A stretch of 64,000 nucleotides of DNA from Sophora flavescens. Its lineage: Eukaryota; Streptophyta; Magnoliopsida; Fabales; Fabaceae. Positions 44,180 to 54,320 of the stretch are shown here, piece by piece (position 1 is the first letter of the stretch; each line of letters opens with the position of its first letter). The position numbers were made by a program, and so were the translations under genes. The stretch lies in contig CM061066.1 of NCBI GenBank assembly GCA_030762895.1, positions 120,250,715 through 120,314,714 on the forward strand, read 5' to 3'. Under the pieces are notes generated by a model. It had not been told where the DNA came from and did not search any database. It saw only the letters and a program-made list of their open reading frames with translations.

Positions 44180-45165
44180 GTATTATTGCCTTTCCATCAG
44201 AAATTGAGTCAAAGCCTATTGAAGAAGCTCTTGATGATGAAAGCTGGATTCTTTCTATACAAGAGGAACTTAATATGTTCACAAGGAATGATGTTTGGTC
44301 ACTTGTCTCCAAGCCAAAAGACAAGCCTATCATTGGAACAAGATGGGTTTTCAAAAACAAGTTGGATGAAGATGGTAAGGTTGTCAAAAACAAAGCAAGG
44401 TTGGTAGCTCAATGCTATAACCAACAAGAATGTATTGATTATACTGAAACCTTTGCACCTGTAGCTAGAATAGAAGTCATACGCATTTTATTGTCATATG
44501 ATGCACAACACCAAATCACTCTTTTTCAAATGGATTTGAAAAGTGCTTTTCTAAATGACATAGTTGAAGAAGTAGTATATGTTAAGCAACCCCCTGGTTT
44601 TGAAGATCCTGATAAACCAGATCATGTTTTCAAACTTAAAAAAGGCTTTATATGGTTTGAAACAAGCACCTAGAGCATGGTATGATAGACTTAGTTCCTT
44701 TTTCATGCATAATGGTTTTACTAGAGGACAAGTAGATACAACCTTTTTTAAGAAATGTTCAAAAGATAATTTTATAATAGCTCAAATATATGTTGATGAT
44801 ATTATCTTTGGAGCAACTAATGAAAAGATGTGCAAGGAATTTTCTAAGCTGATGCAAGCATAATTTGAGATGAGCATGATGGAAGAGTTGAAGTTCTTTC
44901 TTGGACTGCAAATCAAGCAGACAAGTAATGAAATCTACATCCATCAACAAAAATACACCAAGGAGATACCTAAGAAGTACAAAAGGGAAAATGTCAAACC
45001 TATGAAAACTCCCATGCAACCTAATACAAAATTAAGTAAAGACGGAGAAGGTAAAAAGGTAGACCAAACTGTCTACAGAGGTATGATTGGCTCTCTTTTG
45101 TATTTAACTTCAAGCAGACCTGATATTCAATTTAGTGTCTGTATGCGTGCAAGATTCTAATCGGA
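44180..45165 (+). pseudogene. Copia reverse transcriptase
   Basis: Motifs in order: VWSLVSKPKDKPIIGTRWVF, ARLVAQCYNQ, DYTETFAPVAR, FQMDLKSAFLN (first catalytic Asp), QAPRAWYDRLSSF, then IYVDDIIFG at about 44790 (catalytic DD), ELKFFLGLQI, and KTPMQPNTKLS. A 1-nt shift near 44645 and a TAA at about 44861 break it. All catalytic residues remain readable. Confidence 0.85.
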
Positions 45166-45665
45166 TCCTATAGAATCCCATCTTAAAGCTGTTAAACGAA
45201 TATTTAGATATTTTCTTAGGACAACTAATCTTGGTCTGCTATATTTGAGACAGAAGAATACAAATTAGTGGGATATTGTGATGATGATTTTGCTGGAAAC
45301 AGAATAGAAATAAAATGCATCAGTGGAGGATGCCACTTCATTGGAGCCAATTTAGTCTATTGGACAAGCAAAAGGCAGATAACAATTGCTCTATCAACTG
45401 TTGAAGCAGAATACATCTCTGCTGCTAATTGTCGCTCACAGCTCTTATGGGTAAAACATCAACTTGAGGATTACTCTATATTTGAGCATAATATATCTGT
45501 GGAGTGTGATAATTCAAGTGCAATTTACTTATCTAAAAATCTCATTCAGCATTCTAAGGCTAAGCATATTGAAAACATCACTTTATAAAGGACTATGTTA
45601 AAAAACGTATCTTTGATATTAAATTTGTTAAAACTGAAAATCAATGGGCTGATATCTTCAAAAAA
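45166..45665 (+). pseudogene. Copia RNase H
   Basis: GYCDDDFAGNRIEIKCISGG, WTSKRQITIALSTVEAEYIS, LLWVKHQLEDY and ECDNSSAIYLSKN follow in order, as in copia RNase H, with D, E and D of the active site seen. The frame closes at about 45588; the terminal QWADIF motif is found out of frame at 45640-45660. Confidence 0.85.
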
Positions 45666-46098
45666 AACCTTAGCTGAAAATAGGTTTAAATATATTAGAG
45701 ACAATCTGAACATGCATTGCATTGTTGAATGGCATGTCCGATATTGCATGCTTAACTTGTCTGTGATACCTGTCTAATTTTGCTAAGTCATATGTGAACT
45801 CAATAATTTTTGATAAAATGGTTATTATTTATTTAATACAGTTTAATAAACTGAAGCTAATCATGTACTTGACAGTTTTCTTTCTTGAAATCATTTTTTC
45901 ATAATGTCTTAGTGGGCGTTGTGATTTCCCACGTATTTCGTGTCATTTTAATCATTAAAAATATCTTTCTCTATCCTACCTTTATGACTATAAAAGGTCA
46001 AAGAGTCAGAAAGTTTGTCTCTTTACGCTTTCAAACCCTTTCGTCTCCTTCTCTCTGAAAAACACCCAAACTTTCAAACCCTAAACTTGCCTTTCTCT
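45666..46098. other. Spacer between pol and extra ORF of the SIRE-like element
   Basis: Non-coding sequence after RNase H. CTATAAAAGG at 45990-45999 lies about 100 bp before the ATG of the extra ORF and could be a TATA box for it. Confidence 0.4.
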
Positions 46099-48391
46099 AT
46101 GGCACCCAAGAAGCATCTCACGTCTGAAGAAATTGCTGCCAAATATGGTATGAAGGTTGCTGATGTTGAGAAGATTCTAGCTAGCAAGGTAATTGATCTC
46201 AAGTTCATAAAGAAATGGGGAATGGACGTTACTGAGGAGTTTAAATACTCCAAATGGACCCCCTTCTTTGACATGAAAGAGCTTGTTCACCCAAAATTGG
46301 TCAGAGATTTTTGGACCAGTGCCACCATTCTCACCAACCCTCTTGATGAAACCAAGGAGCTTAGAGGGTGTGTGCTTAACACGACCTTTATCTTCAACAT
46401 GAACTCTCTAGAGAAGGTCAGAAATTGTCCCAGGCTGGGAGCTAGATACAGATTTGAATGGGAAGATGAAGTTGGATATACCACATCAACATTGCTCTTT
46501 ATGGAATTCCAAACCCTGGTAAACTCAAACCTATCCACATGGTACCAAAATGTAGATTTCTACTAAAGTTGTTGCAAGAATGTGCCATGCCAAGGAAATG
46601 TTCCAGAGACAATGTGTCTAAGATGGACAGGTTTGCCCTTAATTATTTGATTCAAAAGATAAAGTTTGATCTAAATGATCTTGTGTTTTTTCATCTGGAG
46701 TCCATGATCAAGAGGACCTCTATGCAAACCTTTCCCTATGGGATGCTGCTTACCAGACTCTTTAGGAACAAACTCTTTGTTCCCGGAGATGGTGAATTTG
46801 TGGATATGGCATTTCCCATAGACAAGAAGAACCTGCCTATGATAAATATCCCAGATATTCCTTTGGAAGAGCCCCTCAAGGATGAGGAAGACAATAAGGA
46901 TGAAGCTGCTGAAGACAAGATGACTGAAGCTTCTAAGAAAAAGAAAAAGGTGGAAGCTGCTGAGAATAACAAGCAAACAACTGAGTCTGCTAATGAGTCT
47001 GAGGTTCCCATTTCATAAGGCATATGGAAGCCTGTTGGGAAAGTGGCCAGACAAGATAGAAGACTTGAACTTAAGAAGCCCTCTACTTCTCCAAAAACTG
47101 CAGAGTGTTGAGCCTGAAGGAGAAACTGTCTCCCAAGAGGAAATCAAAAGATGCTGAGGCATCTGAGGCTGAGTCTGTTAAAACAGACAACAGAAGAAGG
47201 CTGGTGAAGGCCTCTGCCGAGGACAGACAAGTTAAGTCTGTCCCAAGTCGAGAGGAAGTACCTACTCAAGGGGAGCAAATAACAAGACCCTTGGAGGAGC
47301 CCAAGGAGAAGAAGACTCTCCTTATGGGTTTAGTTCCCAAGAAGAGAAGGTCAGGCTACCCTGCACCTGCTGCTATGGTACCTGTTGCACAGGAAGAAAT
47401 TACTATTGCAACTGCTGAAGACATGTATGTTAGAACACAGACAGTTGTATACCATCTGGTGGATCCCATTAATCCACCACAGCCAAGGAAGAAGATGCGG
47501 ATGTCAGAAAACCATATAGTTCTTCCTTCTTCATCACCTCCCTCATTTTCATCTCCTGTTCAGCAAGGTATCCTTACCCCACCTGTCTCCACTCCCCCTG
47601 CCCTTTCTGTCAATCCCCTTGCACATGTGTCTCCACCCCCTTCACCTATTTCTTCCTATTAATCTCAAACCTCTTCTTATGCTGTAGTGTCTGATGTTTG
47701 TCAATACAATATTGTTCGTACGGATGATACCCCTAAGGAACAAACTGACATTTCATCAAGTTTGTTCATGTCAGACTTGCAGAGTCTCATGGATTAAACC
47801 TTTTTGTCATCCCTCCACCTCCACCTCACGTAATTAACCCTTCTGGTGAAATTTTCTTTTCAAACCTTGTGATTGTCTTCATTCGTACACCTTTTGAAAC
47901 TCACTACCCACCTTTTATGGTTATGTTTCCTTCTCTCTCTAGGTATTTCTGTATGTTAGTTATTGGTACTGAGTCTTTCTTCCACCATATAGACTCTTTG
48001 CTACCCATACCCCCTTCTGTTGTTGCCAAACCTCTTCCCCTTCCTAATCAAATAAAAATCTCTCACATATCTCTGTCTGAAAGAATCTCCTCAATTTTAT
48101 CTTCTCCCGAGGTTGATTTTATCACAGGCCTCTGTTCAAAATTGTCTTTCTACCCTTTTTCTATTATAGGACTATTCATTTTCTTGTTTTTCCTCAGAAT
48201 TTATGCACCCCTCCCTGTTCCTAGTGCACCACCTGTCCTAGCCCTGCCATGGCATTCAGACCAGTATGATCTGTCTACTACCACATCTTCAAAACCTGCC
48301 AGCACTGAGTATGTGGACTTCAGAAGATTTAATTAGTTGCAAGCCTTGTTGGAAGCTACTATAAGGCAACTGGATGAGGAAATGAATGCTG
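46099..48391 (+). pseudogene. SIRE-type extra ORF (so-called env-like), broken
   Basis: Starts at MAPKKHLTSEE (46099). An N-terminal helical part is followed, after frame changes, by an acidic/Lys-rich segment (46870-46960), a Lys/Ser-rich segment (47105-47330), proline-rich stretches (47540-47650, 48000-48020) and a hydrophobic stretch (SIIGLFIFLFFLRIYA, 48162-48210). The last part LLEATIRQLDEEMNAGI is interrupted by the Athila-like insertion and continues after it (ALETKVES, 55928-55951). The function is unknown; comparison with envelope genes rests only on position and the hydrophobic segment. Stops and frameshifts throughout. Confidence 0.65.
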
Positions 48392-48624
48392 GGATTTGAT
48401 GAGTGTGATTTCACATCATCTTTGTCTATCATTTTGCATGCATTTTCATGTAGTTTAGGCATATTTTTATTAGATTTTAGGTTAATTTTCCTTTGGAATG
48501 GGTAAGGCGATTTTCGTGTGTTGTTTTGCAGAAATCAAGGGTAAAATGCTCAAGATCAACCATGATGAAGTTTGGATGAAGATAGGACTTTAAAAGTGAA
48601 GAAAATGAGCCAAACAGAGCCCAT

Positions 48625-48920
48625 CACGACCTAGCCGTGATGCCCATCACGGCCATGATTGAGCAAAAACTGAAAAAGAAGAAAGGCTGAAGTCAGAATC
48701 TGTCACGGCCTGGCCGTGATATCCATCACGGTCGTGACCAAAAACCCCCACAAGTCAGAGCCCATCACGGCCACAACCGTAATTCTTATCACGGCCACAA
48801 AATGAAGGCTCGCGACGCGAGCTCACTCTCGCCTCGGGAGAAGGCTGGATTTTGCAAAAGTGCCAGAAACAGAGACCGTCACGGCCTGCTCGTGATGGCT
48901 ATCACGGCCGTGATGCGCAT
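48625..48920. repeat. CACGG-palindrome array in the Athila-like 5' LTR
   Basis: TCACGACCTAGCCGTGA, TCACGGCCATGA, TCACGGCCTGGCCGTGA, TCACGGTCGTGA, TCACGGCCACAACCGT, TCACGGCCTGCTCGTGA and TCACGGCCGTGA. It begins with AAGTGAAGAAAATGAGCC (48594-48611), the same lead-in as in E2 and E3. Confidence 0.9.
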
Positions 48921-48988
48921 TACTTGGATCAGAAGCAACCGAAATAGATCAGATTTTGAGTTGGATTGGGACTCTAACTTCCCAATTT

Positions 48989-48998
48989 CTATAAATAT
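48989..48998 (+). promoter_or_regulatory. TATA box of the Athila-like LTRs
   Basis: CTATAAATATGG, same in the 3' LTR at about 54890. The palindrome array lies 70-370 bp upstream, in the position of U3 enhancer elements. Confidence 0.6.
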
Positions 48999-49309
48999 GG
49001 ACCAGGAAGATGCAGAGAGGGGGGATATCAGCTTAGACTTGTACACACATAGAAGAACTCTAGGCACAGATCTCTTTTCTTCTCCTCTCCTCCTCTCTTC
49101 TCTGATTTTTGTATTTTTCATTATGTTGTCAACCCAGCTTGTCATCTCCATGGCAAGACTGGAGTAGTAGTTTGTTTCTAGGGATTGGGGCTCTGCCCGA
49201 GTTTTGTAAATGTTGTTGATTTGATGTAAAATCATTGTTGATTTCGTTATTGTTTTAGATCTGATTTCTAGTGTGTTAATCTCTCGTAAATTCGATGACC
49301 GCTTATTTG

Positions 49310-49500
49310 CGTGACGTAGACGTTCTAAGGAGGAACCTAGCGGTGAACTTAGGATTTCTAGTGTGTTTCACTCGTAAAGTCCGGCGGTCGCTTATCTGCG
49401 AGATGCGGATATTCTAAGGAGGAACCTAGCGGTGAACTTAGGTTATTTGTATGACTTAGACATTCTAAGGAGGAACCTAGCGGTGAACTTAGGTGTCGGA
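49310..49500. repeat. Three copies of a 31-bp block in the LTR
   Basis: TTCTAAGGAGGAACCTAGCG plus GTGAACTTAGG is found three times (from about 49323, 49412 and 49464), with related sequence between (GACGTAGACG, GATGCGGATA, GACTTAGACA before each). The 3' LTR has the same three copies (55219-55390). They lie downstream of the TATA box, so in the transcribed R/U5 part. Confidence 0.9.
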
Positions 49501-50031
49501 CCTATAGAAGTCAGACTTGGGACTGAAATCACGAGAGTTAGAAGCCGTCCCTCGAGGAGCAACGAGTTGTCACGGAACGCAAAGGGTCCAATCTGGGATC
49601 GACTACCACGAGAGTAGGGGTCGAGTCAATTGGGCACGGCTTTTGTAACCCGAGAGGGAGCTTAAGCTATCAGAGGATAAACTCGCCTTCAAGGCAATTT
49701 TGGTAATCAACAAAGGTAAATCAGATTAGCAACATAAACAGTCTCAAAGGTAACCCAAATCCCTAGGAATCCGTTTAAATCTAAAACCCCATAAACAATT
49801 GTTTTCTGTTTGTTTATCTTTTAAATTCAAATTCAAAACCCTTTTCACTCAAAATATAAAAATCCTTTTTACAAAGTCCAGATTCACTCAATTCGAAATT
49901 AATTGCGATTCGGGAACACAGTCTCTGTGGGTTCGATATCTTTTATTACTTGACGGCAATCCGGTACACTTGCCGGAATCGCAGAGCGCGGCACGCAACT
50001 CGCGCGCGTCGCACGAGACACATCAAGTTTT

Positions 50032-50049
50032 TGGCGCCGTTGCCGGGGA
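50032..50049 (+). other. Primer binding site of the Athila-like element
   Basis: TGGCGCCGTTGCCGGGGA, six bases after the LTR end; as known for Athila/Cyclops-type elements this matches tRNA-Asp. Confidence 0.85.
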
Positions 50050-50181
50050 CTGTGCCTTTTCGAATTTCAATTTAGTTTTTAAATTGATTTTTCTGGACCC
50101 TTTTATTTTTATTTGATTTTTATTTCTTAAAAAAAAATAAAGATAAAAAATTTCTTTTCCTTCTATTGTATCCATCTCTCT

Positions 50182-51612
50182 GTGTGTTATATGCAAAGAT
50201 CCCTAAGTCTTGGGAGCCTTGGTGAAGTTGATCCGGAGATCGAGAGGACCTTCCACAGACGTAGAAGACTACAAAGAGAGGGAGAAAAGTCGATTCCCAT
50301 TCCACTCATGGCGAATCAACCGGATACAAAGCCTTTGAAGGACTACGCAGCCCCAAATGCGAGAGGCTTGCGAACTGGGATTGCAAGGCCAGAGATTGAG
50401 GCGGAGAACTATACCATACCGCCCATGCTAATCAACATGATTAGGCAACATCAATTCGGAGGATTGCCTTCGGAGGACCCGACCGATCACATAGAGACAT
50501 TCTTAGAGTTCACCGACGCAATCAGGATTAATGGAGCCTCGGTCGATGTTGTACGTTTGAGACTGTTCCCCTCATCTCTCACTGGAAAGGCGAAGGCCTG
50601 GCTTAAGCAAATTCCCGCTAACACTTTGTCCACTTGGGACCAACTGGAGCAGGCGTTCTTGGAGAAATTCTTCCCTCCATCCAAGACGGCCTACATAAGA
50701 ACCCAGATCACCGGCTTCTTCCAGAAAGACGGAGAATCATTGTCGGAAGCTTGGGATCGATACAAGGGACTGCTGGAGTCTTGCCCACACCATGGACTCG
50801 AGAGGTGGTTAATAGTGCACACCTTTTATAACGGATTGGATTACTCTTCGAAGGTGTCACTAGATTCTGCAGCGGGTGGAGCATTTATGAATAGGCCTCT
50901 GACTGAGGCATTCAACATCATCGAGAATGTCGCCACCAACTACCACCAATGGGGATCCGAAAGAGGTAATAACCCGAACAAGATTTCGGGGGATAAGTTT
51001 GAAGTAAGTAGCATTGATCTGATTATGTCTAAATTTGACTCACTAAATAAATGATTAGATAAGATTGAAAGAGCTAATGTGAGTGCAATAGGTGCTACTA
51101 ACACTAATTGTGAGATTTGTGGAATGCAGGGACATGACATGATGGAATGCCCTCGTGGTATCGATCATGGATCCGGTGCTTCGGGTGAGCAAGTGAACTC
51201 TTGTCACAACTTCTACGACACGAACCCAAAGCTGCCCAACTATGCTCCCCCAAATCCCTACAACCAAAGGAAGAACAACCCTTACCTCTCCTACGGTAAC
51301 TACAGCAACACGCTCAACAATGAGTTCCAAGAGGGTCAAGGTAATAAGAGAGCAGCACCGGGGTATCCTCAGGTACAAAGATCTAAACTCGAGACTTTAT
51401 TTGAAAGTTTTGTTGAAACTCAGACAAAACAAAATGAGGAGTTTAGACAACAAGGAAGGGCAGTGAGTGAGGCAATAAAGGAACTAGCGTCTAAGGTAGA
51501 CAACTTGGAAACCCATAACAAGATGCTAGAAACCCAAATTGCCCAACAAGCCAGCACGTACTCGAGACCTAAGGGTACATTCCCGGGGCAACCCGAAGCA
51601 AATCCCAATTAG
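50182..51612 (+). pseudogene. Athila-like gag with zinc knuckle, one internal stop
   Basis: The frame opens at 50182; the likelier start is MANQPDTKPL at 50308. It continues with TIPPMLINMIRQHQFGG, DPTDHIETFLEF, KAKAWLKQIPANTLSTWDQL and FLEKFFPPSKTAYIR, the retrotransposon gag core. A TGA at 51052-51054 is in frame; reading continues to the zinc knuckle CEICGMQGHDMMECP (51109-51153) and a coiled-coil near 51480-51540 (AIKELASKVDNLETHNKMLE). It ends in TAG at 51610-51612, beyond which the protease follows in the same frame. Otherwise the frame is well kept, in line with a young insertion. Confidence 0.9.
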
Positions 51613-52521
51613 CATTGCAATGCCATACACTTAAGGGATGATAAGCTTGGGGTGGGGGTAGCTGAAATGGACGTGGAACCGGAGGAGGACATGAGCGAAA
51701 AGGAAGAGGCAGAATCGAAGTACGTCCCTCCACCACCGTACCAACCCCCGATACCTTTCCCACAAAGGCTGGTCAGGAAAAAGCAAGTAGATGTAGAGAC
51801 TAAAATGCCTACTAAACTGAAAGACCCAGGTAGTTTCTCCATCTCTTGCTCGATCGAACAGGTGCAAATTGACCAAGCCTTATGTGACCTAGGGGCTAGT
51901 GCGAGCTTGATGCCCCTCACTATCATGGAAAGGTTGGAAAGTAAAGAGTTGAGACCATTCAAATTCTCCTTGCAATTTGCGGATGGCTCAACTAGGACTC
52001 CTCTAGGCATACTAGAGAATGTCCCTGTGAAGGTAGGGAAATTCTTCATCCCTACCGACTTCCTGGTATTGGACATGAAAGGGAATTCTGAATTCCCCAT
52101 CATTTTAGGAAGGCCATTCTTGGCAACCGCTGGGGCAGTAATAGACGTAAGGAATGGTAAACTCTCTCTAAATGTAGAGGAAGGTAGGGTAAATTTTCAA
52201 TTGACTAACTCTTATAACAACCCTCCTTTTGAGAGCCATGTGTGCAGAATTGATGTAACGTCTCCAGCGGTAGAGAAAGAACTTAGCATGGAAGCAACCC
52301 CAAAGATATGCATGGTTGATGATGCACCCAGCAGTGGTGAAGTTGGAATCGCTATCCATGCGGAAACAAAACTTCCGCCGGAAGGAAGGAAGGTTAGGAA
52401 GCTCCAAATGAAAAGAGCGAAGCGGAAGCGTGACTGGCCGTGTGAGCAGAATCGGCTCTTTGAAGGAGTTCCGTGGAAGAGAAGTGTTCCGGCACATCTA
52501 CGTCCAGCCGACCCCGGTTAA
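51613..52521 (+). CDS. Athila-like retroviral-type aspartic protease
   Basis: Same frame as gag after a TAG. It has a Glu-rich and proline-rich linker (YVPPPPYQPPIPFPQRL), then the protease core ALCDLGASASLMPLTI (catalytic D, G; about residues 76-91 counting from Met 51652), then EFPIILGRPFLATAGAVIDV. After about residue 190 the sequence is basic and ends at PADPG-stop. No reverse transcriptase follows. The tail directly joins sequence with GCGCTTCTTGGGAGGCAACC (52559-52578), which I recall from the end of pol in Athila-type elements, so an internal deletion is likely. Confidence 0.8.
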   Translation, partial: HCNAIHLRDDKLGVGVAEMDVEPEEDMSEKEEAESKYVPPPPYQPPIPFPQRLVRKKQVDVETKMPTKLKDPGSFSISCSIEQVQIDQALCDLGASASLMPLTIMERLESKELRPFKFSLQFADGSTRTPLGILENVPVKVGKFFIPTDFLVLDMKGNSEFPIILGRPFLATAGAVIDVRNGKLSLNVEEGRVNFQLTNSYNNPPFESHVCRIDVTSPAVEKELSMEATPKICMVDDAPSSGEVGIAIHAETKLPPEGRKVRKLQMKRAKRKRDWPCEQNRLFEGVPWKRSVPAHLRPADPG

Positions 52522-54305
52522 CTGAAGGAAGTATGGTCAAGCTTAAGACCATAAATAAGCGCTTCTTGGGAGGCAACCCAAGTTTTCTTTCCCTTTTCCT
52601 TTTGTTTTTGAATTAACCTCTTGAATAATTTGAGAAGATCAAGAGGCAAAAATATCATTAATAGGTTTGTCTAGTGTTTTCAGGTTGAGAAGGGAAGAAG
52701 AGCAGAGAAAAATAAAGTCAGAAGCCATCACGCCCTGGCCGTGACAGTGGTCACGGCCGTGATGAACTAATACAAGAGCACAAAAAGGATCACGTCCTAG
52801 CCGTGATACACATCACGGGCGTGATGAGTAGGATGCCAAGATCAGAGAGCATCACGGCCTAGTCGTGATGTAGATCACGGCCGTGACAGGGCAACTCCTG
52901 AGGACCAGAAACGATCACGGCCTGCCCGTGATGAGCCTCACGGCTGTGATGAAATTTCCACCCAAGTTTTGACTGGAATGTGAGCCAACACCCGCTACCG
53001 ACTCGGTAAGTTGTTCCATTTTTCTCCTCTCTCCGACTTGATTATTTACATTGGAGACAATGTAAGTAATCAAGCTTAGGGTAGGTTTATTTTTGCATTT
53101 GCATTGTTGCATTCATATTGCATTCTCATAGGCATAGTTTGGTATGATCACATTCTTTATATTGCCCCTCACTTAGAATATGCATCCAATTGTGAGAACA
53201 TGGAGCCAAATGAATTGAGATAGTGAATTTTTGAACCCAATTTTTCATTATTCTCGTGATATGGCTAAAAATAAAAATTCTTGAGATAGTCATTTGATAG
53301 TTGATAATTAGCATATGGTTCCTTAGATTTGTGTTTCTCACTGATTTTTGAACTACTAAATGTAAGATTTTGAGCCAAAAGGGGTACTCACTAAATCTAC
53401 CCCATTTCTTGTGATAGAGTGTTTTAATTCCTCTTGGACTGTATTTTCTAGAACTTGACTTGAAACCATTTCGAAACTTAAAAAAAAATTTGAAAACACT
53501 TTTGGAAATGATGGAGGCACTAGGCATTTTTCCGGCCTCCCGAGCTTTGAATGTTTAAATGCTACCCCTTAGTTGCCCAATTTTGAGCCTAAAAGAAAAA
53601 AAATACTTTTCTTGGTACCTTGAATTAGTTTGATAAATAATGCTTGGTATGGCACCTTTTAAAGTATTACAAAAAGGGCAAAATGGTGGTTGGAAAAAGT
53701 ATGGGATGAAAAAGCTAGAAAATAATTTCTCTTGAGCTATAAATCTCCCCTTCTCCAAACAAATAAAATGAAATAAACACAAAAAAATTGGAGAAGGGGA
53801 TGACAAAAGAAAGTGAGAAATGAAAAAAAAAAAAAAGAGGTGGAGAAGTGAATCAAAGCCCCTAAAAGGTATTTTAGAAGGTGTCATGCTTTGCAATGTT
53901 TGATGATTTGTCTAGCCTTCTTGAAATTCCCTTTCCTTGATTTTCCCACCTAACAATAAATCCCATGGCCCCATTACAACCAAAGTAAAAGACCTCTTGA
54001 TTCTTATGTGTTTTCATAAATAAAGTAGAGATTTGGTTAATAGTCAAGCCTATGGTAGAATGCTTTCCTTGAGGAAATGGAGTGAATTGTCATATACCCT
54101 AAAACACTTGAGTGAGGTGAGATGAGTGCCCAAATCAGTGAGAATATGAACTTGAAGAACCTAAGCTTCTAATTGGACTTGAACTTGATTATCTTTTGAG
54201 TGCTTATTAAATATGCCTGTCACTTGGATTAGCTTCTAGGGTTCTTGGTTCACTATCCATGCTTTGAATGATTTATATCTTATGGCCTGAGTAATTGCTT
54301 AAGTT
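52522..54305. other. Athila-like 3' internal region, non-coding
   Basis: About 1.8 kb without a convincing ORF, where pol and possibly an extra gene would be in a full element. It holds the second palindrome array (52725-52950) and A/T-rich text to the polypurine tract. Short frames at 53126-53527 and 53555-53896 on the minus strand have no recognised content. Confidence 0.7.
52725..52950. repeat. CACGG-palindrome array, internal to the Athila-like element
   Basis: Four compound units: TCACGCCCTGGCCGTGA..TCACGGCCGTGA, TCACGTCCTAGCCGTGA..TCACGGGCGTGA, TCACGGCCTAGTCGTGA..TCACGGCCGTGA and TCACGGCCTGCCCGTGA..TCACGGCTGTGA. It is a second array besides those in the LTRs and is not a copy of the LTR one. 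Confidence 0.9.
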
Positions 54306-54320
54306 AAGCTTGGGGTGATT
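54306..54320 (+). other. Polypurine tract region before the 3' LTR
   Basis: AAGCTTGGGGTGATT directly before the 3' LTR start. AAGCTTGGGGTGGGGG also occurs inside the element (51643-51658), by the protease. Confidence 0.6.

Larger units (their letters stand above)
48397..50025 (+). repeat. 5' LTR of the Athila-like element (1629 bp)
   Basis: TGATGAGTG ... ACACATCA. The U3 contains the CACGG-palindrome array (48625-48920), a TATA box (48990) and, after it, three copies of a conserved block (49330-49495). A 121-codon frame at 48802-49167 is present in both LTRs but is not a recognised protein. Confidence 0.95.

Noticed and set aside
48802..49167. A 121-codon ORF present in both Athila-like LTRs (also 54703-55068)
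   Set aside because: Spans the U3 array, TATA box and transcription start, and has no known domain; its presence in both LTRs follows from LTR identity alone.
53126..53896. Minus-strand ORFs in the Athila-like 3' region as an envelope-like gene
   Set aside because: Wrong strand for the element, F/S/L-rich translations of AT-rich DNA, no motifs.
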